A stretch of 64,000 nt of DNA. Source: Aplectana chamaeleonis. Its lineage: Eukaryota > Nematoda > Chromadorea > Rhabditida > Cosmocercidae. A model generated the notes under the pieces. It worked only from the letters and a program-made list of their open reading frames with translations, made no database searches and was not told the DNA's origin. This document shows, piece after piece, positions 55,201 to 64,000 of this stretch; within the stretch, counting starts at the first letter, position 1; each line of letters opens with the position of its first letter. The stretch lies in assembly GCA_029168955.1 (NCBI GenBank), contig JAPDOI010000175.1:372001-436000 (forward strand). Direction: 5' to 3'. The translations under genes were made by a program, and so were the position numbers.

Positions 55201-58200
55201 GCGTGTCTAGTTGGTACTTCGATCGATACTGCAGTATGACTCATTTGCGCCACTTCGGAGGTGTGTCGAACGCGGAGCCGACGGGAAACTGACTGTCTGC
55301 ACACTCATCGCGGTGCCGACGCGGTTTTGCCAAGAAGCCGTGTTGTCGACGCTACCTCTTTATCGAATTGCGGGGCCGACATAAGGCTATCGCGGGACCA
55401 GTGCGTCACACACCACTTTTCCACGATCGCGGAGCCGCCAATCAACTGCCGATACCCCATTGCGACACCAGCGAGAATCTCGGGGCTATCGCGAAACCAG
55501 CGATACCGATTTTCGCAGAGATTGAGCTACGCCGCTACTGCGAATGCAAACGAAAACAGGCATTTGGGAACGGAAAACTTTGAGATGGAAAATTTCTTTA
55601 GCCGTATTCAACTGTGCCTGTTTCTTAGAGAATAAGTGAAACGATACGCGTGTTCAGAGGATGACGATTCCGACGGTTAGGAGGGCTTCAAAGACGGTTC
55701 GTGCTTGCCTAAGGAGATACGAACACGATTTTTGTGGGGCTTTCGACGAAGCAGCAGTGGAACAACATTCCGATTGGGACTCAGATTAGATTGCAAAGCC
55801 TTCCTCGGCAATGAGTCGGGGTCTGTCTATTTTTCACTTTGGTTGTTCAAATCATACCGATTCAGAATGACCGTGTAGTTCTCATCAGTCCTTCCTTGGT
55901 ACTCTCAATTTGTTCTTATCATTTACCAGTTGATAAACATCGATTTTGAGCTGTGAAAATATTTTTTGTGAGCTTTATACTAAGCAAACCAAAAAAAACA
56001 ACTAATCAAAGAATCTTCGTTTCTTTTACTTGTTATTGGGAAAAAAAGCTTAAGGAGCAGAATCCCTATTGTAATTGCTGCATAATACTTTCTGTGTGAT
56101 CCTGCCATGATTCCTCAGATTATTCGACATTCTGACCTCGAATACTCGTTTGAAAAATACACAAGTTTTCCAAAATCTGTTCGTTCGCGAAAAAAAAACG
56201 AAAGAATTTATTTGAAACTCTTTAGTTCGACCGTTTTTTTAATGCCCTCACTATACAAACTAGGGAATGACAAGTGGCCAAAAAGCCGATTCCGATCAAA
56301 TTCATCCCAGTCGACATACTTCTAATTACAGTTTTAATCTATGTTCGTGGCTGCTGAAGAGTTCTCTGAACCGAGTTGAGGGGTTTCCTGCGTTTGGCGC
56401 TAAGATAAGGATACACCAACTAGACTATTTTCGGAGCGTTTAGAATAATTGTTCCGGAGATAGCTCAAAGTCTATTTCTTAGGGTTATTCGGTGTCCTGA
56501 ACGCGAAATTGAAGATCAATTGTCGGTATTCGGAAAATTTAGGTTTGGCCGAGAACCAAAGCCTCTCACTGTGGGAATTTTCAGGGCAAAATGCGACTCC
56601 TGATAAGTATGGAGAGGCTACGATAGATTTGCCTCAAACTTTCCTGTATAAATTATTTAGAGGGCTCTCTACGATGTTGACGTCTCTTTATGAATTTTTC
56701 GTATCTACCGTAACTTACAGTAAGTCTCAGATAATTGAGGAGCACCTCAGATTCGTGCTCAGGACTATGAATAACTTCCAGGGAAAATTTTGAGCCAAAT
56801 CACAAACACATTTTCTGAACATCTCAAGGCCGGAGGCTTCTCGCGACCAGCGAGCGACACTGCACATCAGGCGCACCGATTTTCTGTCGAAATGGACGGT
56901 AAACATTGCTTCACGTCGCTCGTCGCTGGAAGTATAATATGATTGAAAATTGCCTGATGCCCTTACCTTTCCGTCCAACTGCGGAAACCCGCCATAACTC
57001 GGTTCAGAGAAGTTTTCAGCAGCTACAGACATAGATTGGCAACGGTCAATAAAAGTCCATCAACTGGTACGAATTTTATCGGAAAGGGCGTTCTCGATCA
57101 AATGTGTTTCCCTATTATGCAGAGTTATCATCCGCCAAAGTGGTTTCGACCAATAGCGGTGCTCAGAACTTCCCTCTGCTCTGCCCGTCATCCTCAATGC
57201 CTGGCGCCGCGAGACGCCCTCCCCCCAGCCGGGTTTATCTAAGAGGTTGTAATCATAAATCGGTGAGTCAGTTTCACCGCGTACGGTGCCATCAACTTAT
57301 GCCACACGTCATAAAGGGGATGCTAAGAATATGGACTGTGTTTCACTAATCGTGCACACTATTTTAGGATTTGTCCTGGCAAGAAAATCGTGAGACGAAA
57401 AAAGAAATTCCACTACTTTTCACGGACGTTGTTGCACTGAAAAATCGAATGAGGATTTAAATTTTTGAAAACAGTTTATTGATGAAAATGCATTTTCTGC
57501 AATGTTCGTGAACCTTGGTATCCTAAATTGTGTTTTGCCGCTTCGGAATATTCGATCATTCTCAGTAACTTAAAAAAGCGGTGCGACTTCCTGATATTAT
57601 CACAAGCTAAAGATTCTGTTCTGCAAAATAGCGTGTACTTTGACGAGGATTCATCGATTCTCACAGAAGTTTCCATTTGTCACCCTTTGCATCAGAGGCG
57701 GCTGGACTCGATATTTTCATTGCCTGCCATTTTTTCATGCTTTGAAAGCTGCAAAAAGGCTTTCCAGTCGTTTGTTAGAATAGTCGTAATTAAAAATCAT
57801 ACAATGAGGTAGAGTATGGTCGCTGTAATCCAAGTAGTATATAGCTGCGAAACTGCATGGCGCAGAAATTTGCACGCGGGAAAACGAAGAGAAGATGGCT
57901 ATCGATCAAGTGATTTTGCGCCCAGTTGGCGAGTGTGGCTTCCTAATTTGATGACACGGATGATACAACTGGCGCACACCACCGAGAGCCACCGAGAGTA
58001 AATGAGTGTCAAAGTTAAGAGGAGAGTAGCAAGTGCAAGCGTGCACAAGTGGAGCAGGGCACAGAGTGATCGTTTGTACGATTGGGGGATGCGGCAGACG
58101 GCACGTTCTTGGCGTGCTAAAGGGCGCGCACACAATTTTCTGTGCTTCATCTTCGCCAGTGCTTGTGCACATATTATTGCGCCAAACATTTTTTTTGTGC

Positions 58201-61200
58201 ATGCCGGCTTGAGAGTTAACGTCATCTAAAAAGCGGCCGTATTAATATCGTAGCAGCGCAGAAGGCTAACGCATGACAGGTATAGCACAGCTACATTAAA
58301 GGCAGTGTCTACGATGATTTTCATTCCCGAGTTTTGCAGATAAAATGAAGCGTTGGCTTCCAAGTGTTACCACAATTACGAAAAAACGGCGGGAAATTCA
58401 TTAAAACGTCGTATTTCAGCGACCATATTCTCTGGCCTGGACTAGTTGTCCTATTGAATGAACATGTTCACGGTGGTTGTCAGTGGTAAAAAACGGGGCT
58501 AATAAAAATTGAAAAATATTTTGTGCAAAACAGTATTAGTTAGTGTCTGAAGGAAGAGACGGAGTAACAGAAAGCAGAAAATGGCAAAGGACGGATCCAC
58601 AAAATTTTTCATCGTCACAACGAACAGTTCTCGTGAGGGTGAAGTGGCGGGGTGAGAGTAAAGGATTTCGTGCCCTTCTGGTCCGTTTCTCTCAGTTTCT
58701 CCGTCATTTTGGCTCTACCCAGGGGTCAATCAATCGATTTTGCGGATAATCTCAGAATTGAAGATTATCGTGAACACTGCCTTTCAGGGAGGTTCCTGTT
58801 TGTCTGTAGAGGAGCGCTGATCTCTCCCCGTCACATCTTGACAGCGTCGCATTGCGTGACTGTCCCTGACGACGAGTGGACTAGAAGAAGACAGTGCGAG
58901 GTAGAAAAACCTCTGCGAAGGTTCGTTTCCCGAGCGAAAATCACAGTTCGTATGAGTTCCTTTTTTTTAGCAAAGCGTTTTCAGAGTGAGAAAAACTTTA
59001 TTGAGCTTGTCATATTTCTCAATATACTTTGGGACAGGTTGTGGCCGTTGGGACTTCTGTGGAAGGCAATATCGACCGTACAGGGTAAGAACTTTTCTCT
59101 TTCTAACGTTTGTCAGTATTTGGCTTGTGAGGAAGCACACCTCGTCTAATGCAGTCCTGGGCTGGGATTCATGAACGCAGCCGGCTAGGTTCGAGTTTGG
59201 TTAGGGCAGCAACCCCAGCGGTAGCCAAACCGCGAACCGGCATTCACAACCGCCCCATCGCGGTTGGGTGGCTAACCATTCCGCGGCCACGTACTTGCCA
59301 CTCAATTGACGCCGGGAATCTCGATTGTAGAAAATCAATATTGGCACTCGGGTCGGATTTTCCCCTAAAGCCTAGTTTTGACTGCAGGTGGTCGCTGCGG
59401 CCATGCGAGGGAGAACTGTTCCTTTTTCATCGCGCGTAATGGAAAGCCGCTCCAATTGTGATCGCTTCGTGGCATACGTCCTACATCGCTGGGTCGCGGC
59501 GACGAAATCCTATGTTCTACTGCATCACTGATTGAAGAGCGATTCTTAATGGTCGCTTACCATCGCGGCCAAAGTGGCAGCGATGGAGCGATTGCCAGCA
59601 AATGACACGTTTCGTCTAGTGAACGTTGACCCTTTCACATGACAAGATCAGCGTTTTCGAGTCGAAACGCGTTATTAATGAATACCAGATAATAATTTCA
59701 CTGATTGATTGAATTTCTTCTATCATCCGTGGGCCTATGCGCTATGAACAGAATCGCTGCCGCTGCTAGATCGCTGCAGCAGCGGGTACAAAATTGCTGC
59801 GATGGAAAAACAGCAGCGATGCAGTCAAAACTAGACTTAACCCGTCACTGTTTTTATTGCACATGATTGTTAATTTTGCCTGTTTTTTGAATTCTAATTT
59901 TTGTCTCCCTCGCGCTTTACCTTCTTCAATGGATCGCAGGCATTAAAAGAGATTTTCCTATACTTGGAGATGTTTTTTTTCATTTGTAATAGTTTCATTT
60001 TTCCTTTCTTTTCAACAGATCCTCTTTGGTTTTTCAAATGTACATAAAGTGGTGCTGCTTGCTCACGATTAGCCGCAAACCTGCTGGTGAAAGTTTAGTC
60101 TCCAATTTAGCATTTTTCTCGCATTACTAGGCTTCTCAACTTGTTTTTTTTTCGAAATGCCCCTCTAATTTTTTGTGTTTCACATGGCTCAGGTGTTGCT
60201 GAAGGGATCATCTTCGTCCTCTTGATGAGTTTTTGACTTCTAGTTCTCCGTTTGTCGTTTGAGCTCCGAGTTTTTTCCATTTCATTTTTTTTTCTAAAAA
60301 TTCCTTTTTTTCTTTTTTCCTCTTTGCCATTTTCACCCAAGCTCACCGTCGCTCACAACAGGAGAAAACTAAAACGATTCCATAGAAAAATTATGTGGAA
60401 AAAGCTCGAAATGCAAGGGAAAAACAGGTTCGAGCTAAAAACATCGAGAAGACCCAGGCTGATCACAGAACCATGTAAAAACATAATATTAAAAATCAAA
60501 GTGGGTGCTTCGGAAAAAAAGTAAGAAGAAATGTTGTAAATGCGAAAAAAAATCATGTGGATAAGACGAATCGGGTTTTGAAAACGCACCACGAAACCCC
60601 AGGCTGACAAAAAGGGTGCGGCATCACAGTACCAAACCAAATTAGGGTTTTCTAAAAGAAAAATAACGAAAACGTGTAGGAAAAGTGCTGAGAAAAAATT
60701 CTGAAAATGAGGGAATTCGGAGCCGAAATGGAGAAACCCCAGCGAAGAGCCTGTGGCTGATCGTTAAATGTTCAGCGCACGGAAAACAAGAATTAGAAAC
60801 AAAAAGTGGAGGCCAAAAGAACAACAATGTGCGATAGAATAAAGAAGAGAGCGAGAGCAGGGAGGACAGGCGTAGAAATTGTAGTTAGTCATGGGCAACA
60901 TACATAAAACTTGCAGATGAAGTTGATGATTTTGAGAATTTTCATTGTTATCATTATGGCTACCGGGCCTATATTGTGACAGTCAATAACGAACGGCATT
61001 CCTGTATTTTCAGTTTGCTCCGAAGATATCAAGTTTTTATGCGTATTCGCAAAAGGTTTTGGAATAAATTTTGCTCATGGCCCATAGCAACAAAATGGGA
61101 CTTTATTTTATTCAGATAACCTGAGAAAACCCTCGTTTGCGATCAACTAGATCGGTATTTCCTCGAGCCTCAGTGTTGTGCACTAATACAACACACTACC

Positions 61201-61883
61201 GATTCGACGACTAAGACGCAAAACCGCTGCTAACCGCGGCTAACCGCAGCTCCGAGGTGCGGTTACGCGTAGCCCAATCGTAGCCTAGCCGTAACCAAAC
61301 CGGATTTTTTGTGAATGCCGGTTTCCTCCGCCAGCCCAGCCGTAACCGTGGTTTGCCTTTCATGAATCCCAGCCATGGAGTGAGACGCATGAACTCGCCA
61401 GGGTTTCCTCTTTTCAAAGGTGCTGACAGTCCTGTGCTAAACCTCCGTGTTCATGCGAACTTTGAGACTGGTCGTAATACGGTCTCCCTGAGTCTGTCGC
61501 GACGACGCATAGCCGATGAGTGTGGCAGCTTTGCCCGGCTGTTTTTATACTCCAGCAGCTTCGCCGATGTTCAGCAGTGGTTTTGAAAGATGAGCGGATA
61601 AGCGTTCACCTAAAACCGCCAACGCAAACATGTTTTTGTGGAAAACCGATCAATCGAAAACGAAAAAAGGATTTCACAAGCAGACTAGCCTTGTTAGGTG
61701 CAGGATCAAATTCCGTTCAGGTATGGTTCGACGAGGAATGGGACACATGCGAGCAGAGTAACGATATCGCAATAATAGAGCTATTGGAACGTATCAGTAC
61801 CAACCAGATTACACCGATCTGTATGCCCTCCTATGATCTTCCCTTGTCGAGAATGATGCAGGCTGTTGGCTCCGGGGAGAATG
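49159..61883 (+). CDS. Trypsin-like secreted serine protease (PF03761/DUF316-type), exons 1 to Asp exon
   Basis: Exons joined in matching phase: 49159..49261 (signal peptide MKFNALLIIISLVNC, then RLLKKICGT), 50197..50283 (FEVRELKWNEYPWIANIAYN), 58788..58900 (GALISPRHILTASHC, catalytic His), 59038..59084 (VVAVGTSVEGNIDR), possibly 61430..61481, and 61721..61883 (SNDIAIIELLERIS, catalytic Asp). The nematode trypsin-like family has this layout, and the N-terminal ..LLKKICG.. lead-in is typical of it. The exon bearing the catalytic Ser (GDSGG) is not visible, so the gene probably continues past the window or is incomplete. Intron 1 starts with GC (AG|GCAAGT), a known minor donor type. Intron 2 is about 8.5 kb and contains other genes or repeats. 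Confidence 0.65.
49596..49705 (+). repeat. Dispersed repeat, inverted partner at 56826..56937
   Basis: GTTCCAGCGACAAGCGACGC, TTGTTTACCATGC and GTCGCTGGTCGCGA return in reverse complement at 56826..56937 (TCGCGACCAGCGAGCGACAC, GGTAAACATTGC, GTCGCTGGAAGTA). The two copies flank most of the unrecognised gene at 50984..56719. Confidence 0.6.
50197..50283 (+). CDS. Protease exon 2
   Basis: Acceptor ATTTAG|GC and donor ACG|GTGAGT. The phase continues exon 1, giving a Gly at the junction. The motif NEYPWIANIAY is the region that precedes the first beta-strands of trypsin-fold proteases. Confidence 0.6.
50984..56719 (+). CDS. Unrecognised multi-exon gene or pseudogene nested in protease intron 2
   Basis: Coding-like segments with splice context: 50984..51098 (KFVYTTFNGRKNAIGAHILD, donor GTAAGA), about 52035..52216 (RSFIQRLHPRSYWLVSQFQA), 52631..52786 (SDDEVRTLISLHKFLYSYCS, phase 0 donor), 52978..53328 (FGGSLVSENIDYFYRWFANG, DPLFALADTILPAEDWWKV, then KPGFWDSSLFERSELAKK) and 56585..56719 (YGEATIDLPQTFLYKLFRGL, donor GTAAGT). 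Junctions 52786/52978 and 53328/56585 are in phase. A 1-nt frameshift lies near 53179. The junction into 52631 is not clean. Possible further exons are near 53398 and 57530. No family is recognised. It is either a real gene with sequence errors or a recent pseudogene. Confidence 0.4.
53657..53692. other. Perfect 36-bp palindrome
   Basis: AGCCGTGTAGGTGCCCTA followed immediately by its exact reverse complement. Imperfect complementarity extends outward to about 53637..53713 (GGTGACGGCACCGCAGTG against CATTGCAGTGCCTTCACC). Confidence 0.85.
53805..53834. other. Second hairpin with the same GTAGGTG core
   Basis: CGCGTAGGTGT and ACACCTACGCG form an 11-bp perfect stem around an 8-nt loop (TTTCCAAG). 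It lies 112 bp after the 36-bp palindrome and shares the C-GTGTAGGTG / CGCGTAGGTG core. Confidence 0.75.
58300..58782. mobile_element. TTAA-type MITE abutting the protease His exon
   Basis: 483 bp from AGGCAGTGTCTACGATGATT to ATCGTGAACACTGCCT. The left flank is TTAA (58296..58299). The right flank reads TTCA (58783..58786), followed by G and the exon. The right terminal repeat plus the altered target sequence form CACTGCCTTTCAG, the intron's 3' splice site. Confidence 0.75.
58788..58900 (+). CDS. Protease His-box exon
   Basis: 38 codons after the shared G: RFLFVCRGALISPRHIL then TASHCVTVPDDEW. TASHC carries the catalytic His and its Cys partner; the upstream Cys in FVCRG is the other half of that disulfide. 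The acceptor CCTTTCAG lies directly at the end of a TTAA-type MITE. Donor GAG|GTAGAA. Confidence 0.8.
59154..59290. repeat. Dispersed repeat, inverted partner at 61220..61385
   Basis: GGGCTGGGATTCATGAA and ACCGGCATTCACAA here match TTCATGAATCCCAGCC and TTGTGAATGCCGGT at 61311..61378 in the opposite orientation. Both also carry runs of GGTTAGC/GCTAACC words. Both copies lie in introns of the protease gene. Confidence 0.6.
59463..59835 (+). repeat. Dispersed ~380-bp repeat, copy 2
   Basis: Second copy of the 41880..42260 repeat, lying in an intron of the protease gene. Diverged by many substitutions but collinear. Confidence 0.65.
61721..61883 (+). CDS. Protease Asp-box exon
   Basis: Acceptor CCGTTCAG and donor ATG|GTGAGC; 54 codons plus one base. 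SNDIAIIELLERIS contains the catalytic Asp in the usual NDIA context. TPICMPSYDLPL and MMQAVGSGENG follow, the latter aligning with the AAGSG-type turn after the Asp box. The frame is open beyond the donor to 62008, but the GTGAGC is strong. Confidence 0.8.
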
Positions 61884-62289
61884 GTGAGCTTATAATCCAA
61901 GACGCGTCTCGAGGTTGGGTTGTTAGTCGCAGACAACCCAAGATTATTTGTAGCCACGATCATACGAGCATCACAATAGTGTTACTAACTGCAATGGAAC
62001 AAAGTTGAACGCAAGTTGGCGTGCTCATTAGTTCACTTGGTCCTTGAAATTAAAAATTTAGTAGGCTTTCGTATCCTCACACTTGTCAGAAGTTCGGTGC
62101 ACTCTGCCCACTGCAAAAATGGTTATCACGCGCGTGACAAGCACACCATATTAGAGTTCCGGGTAGTTCGCTAACCACTAGACTGCTCTGCCCCAGCCCA
62201 CGAAGCCCGGCTATCCGCTCCTGTGAGTGTCTCACTCAGAGTTCCATCCATAATTAAGCAGATATCAAAACCAACAATTGTATTTTTGG

Positions 62290-62440
62290 CTTTAGCAATT
62301 GCGGATCGACACGAGTTGTCAGAGGCTTGTAACTTCTGTAATTCGCAACCATGTTTGGGAGCGGCCCTGAGTAGAGAGAGAGGCTGAGAGTGAAGGGAAG
62401 AACATTGCTTTTGGTTGATAACATTTGTTCATTTTTCAAC
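62290..62440 (-). repeat. Fragment of the 485-bp TTAA MITE
   Basis: AGAGGCTTGTAACTTCTGTA, GAGGCTGAGAGTGAAGGGAA and neighbouring words match the interior of 108..592 near 255..350. No termini remain. Confidence 0.55.
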
Positions 62441-62698
62441 TGCTGGGCGCAAGAGATTGTGAAAAGGCCCACGTTAAGGTGGCTTCTAGCTGTGTGAGCG
62501 CTAAAGTGGCTGCTCCCTATATCCCACTGATTCGGAGGATTCGAGAGATTACACTAGGAGGGTGTATTAAAGGGTGGGTCTACTTCAAAACTATGTGGAA
62601 ATCTCAGATTTTGTCTCTGAGTTTGGACTGTGACTTTGGCGCTTTACATCTCAGCGCTTTCTCGAATTATGGTCTTGGCAGAAAACACCTGAAGTGTG

Positions 62699-62972
62699 TC
62701 CGAATGAGAATGGCGGCCCACGCGGCCGGCGTGCTTGGCAGGCGGCCATCGCATGTACCGCCCTCGGGCGAGTGTTGAATTTCAACGATGGCTGTCCCCT
62801 CTCCCCCCGTCAGCAGAGCTAATTGATCGGCGCAGTGCTTGCTGCCAGCCGGTGCCTACCCCGTTCGTAGTCGATGGTGGTGGGAACGTTTCGCGTGCTC
62901 GTCCGAGAGCGGCGAACGCGGCGGCCGCCTGCCAAGCACGCCGGCCGCATTGGTCCGCCATTCTCATTCGGA
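62699..62972. mobile_element. Foldback element with ~50-bp GC-rich arms
   Basis: TCCGAATGAGAATGGCGG and CGGCCGGCGTGCTTGGCAGG at the left return as CCTGCCAAGCACGCCGGCCG and CCGCCATTCTCATTCGGA at the right. The loop of about 170 bp has no recognised content. The frames called across it are by-products. Confidence 0.75.
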
Positions 62973-64000
62973 TGCACCTTACCCGGTTTTGCCTTTATCA
63001 TAGCTCCAGGGTAGGGCTGGACTCTAGTGTTGGCTCGCTTTGAAAAGCTGTGAAACGGAAGAGGTATTAAGCTCCATGAGTGAATACACCAAAATGGGGA
63101 ACTGAGAATGAGCTAGTGGTGGGGTTCAAGACCACTTCGCGCCGCATGCGACGGCTGTCGTTTGTGAGAGGGGGTAGGGGTAGTATGCGATTCTCTCCAA
63201 CTATTACCTATGCTATTTTCGGCACCCACGGCAGTTTTATACCCACTCCGAGACTTCAGGGTGGGATCATGGCTGCGCGTAGAATGTCCTAACATACGGA
63301 TGTGGGATACATGGAAGATTCCTTCCTTTAACTATTCACTGATCAAATTCAGTTCATGTGTGTTCAGATTTCCATTCAACAAGACTCAAAGTCTGTTACA
63401 TAAAGCTGGTTGGTACTATGGTTGGTCTTTGACAAAAGCTTGATAAAAATGGTTCCAGCTTTCTCGTATGGAATGCCTACTCGAGATCTTCTCCTGTCTA
63501 GCCTTACTTTTCTGACACAAAATGCAACAACGAAGACCTTCCAGACCACGGCTAGAAAGCCTTTGCTGTGTAGGGTGAGTGGAATAAATCATGGCTGAGA
63601 TACATAGTAATTGAGTTCTTTCCAAAGCTGTGTAGAAATTTCACAGCAGTCTAGTTGAAGCTCATCTATGACCGCTCTACCTCTTCACGTGGTACGGGCA
63701 GGATCTCGCGTCGAAGCTAGGCCGTTCATTCACCAACCTATGCGACTTGGTTTGCATAAAGCATCTATGTACTACACATTGGTACACTCTTTCCGAATAT
63801 ATTCGATTTCGAACACATAATATTCGAAAATTGAAAAGTAGAAAAATAGAAATGTGTAGCATTTTGCCGTCCGCCAAGGTGCCTGAGTATCGTAAAAACC
63901 CCTGGGGGCAGTGGAGTGGTGGAAGTGAAAGAATCAGGGTTCTGGAAGGCAGTCAGTGCAGTAGAAGAACCTCTTTTTCTTGCGCTCTTGCAGGGTGACA
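62973..64000. other. No exon or repeat recognised
   Basis: The Ser-box exon of the protease (GDSGG context) was looked for in both strands here and not seen. Open frames are short and lack splice context. Confidence 0.35.

Noticed and set aside
62130..62215. tRNA-like A-box (CTAGTGGTTAGCG) on the minus strand
   Set aside because: No matching B-box or cloverleaf could be drawn; at most a remnant of a tRNA-derived SINE.

Overview
The window is eukaryotic and most likely from a nematode, probably clade V. Support comes from short exons ending in TTTCAG-type acceptors, a trypsin-like secreted protease gene of the nematode PF03761 (DUF316) type, and dense RTE, CR1, Penelope-like and MITE copies with little host coding sequence. 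The species call is inference. Nothing points to a bacterium or virus.

Layout, 1-27 kb. One giant inverted repeat fills this region. Its left arm is 1..12551 (open at the window edge), its spacer 12552..14122 and its right arm 14123..27247. Each arm carries a degenerate CR1-type non-LTR retrotransposon inserted into a divergent satellite of about 70 bp. Outwards lie a TTAA-flanked MITE and a run of GC-rich hairpins. Inwards lie AT-rich repeats, CA/TG microsatellite and GCGAC-rich repeats. The arms differ mainly in two places: the right arm has an extra 871-bp TA-flanked MITE, and the left arm has an extra 291-bp tandem unit inside the retrotransposon. Both arms share the same two in-frame stops, so the element had decayed before the duplication, or the two arms are two haplotypes joined in assembly.

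Layout, 27.6-31.3 kb. Two head-to-head Penelope-like element copies form a second, smaller inverted repeat. Their internal deletions are complementary: the minus copy lost the YIDD catalytic block, the plus copy lost about 430 bp between RT and the GIY-YIG endonuclease. A hammerhead-ribozyme-like fold lies near each outer end.

Layout, 31.3-44 kb. This holds more TTAA-MITE copies, candidate host exons at 33.0-34.9 kb (one with a C-terminal membrane segment), a tRNA-Gly(GCC) pseudogene, an alpha-tubulin pseudogene fragment, a truncated CR1 3' end, foldback elements and low-information sequence. At 44.12-47.79 kb lies a nearly full-length RTE-clade element on the minus strand. It has 17-bp target-site duplications and is itself split by a TTAA MITE.

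Layout, 48.8-64 kb. A possible amidated-peptide precursor (48.9 kb) is followed by the protease gene. Its exons run 49159..61883 on the plus strand: signal peptide, His exon and Asp exon are visible, but the Ser exon is not. A large intron of about 8.5 kb holds further coding-like exons of an unrecognised plus-strand gene (50.98-56.72 kb), palindromes and a TTAA MITE whose terminal repeat abuts, and apparently supplies, the 3' splice site of the His exon. Coordinates of exons and repeat edges were read by eye; no alignment or gene predictor was run.
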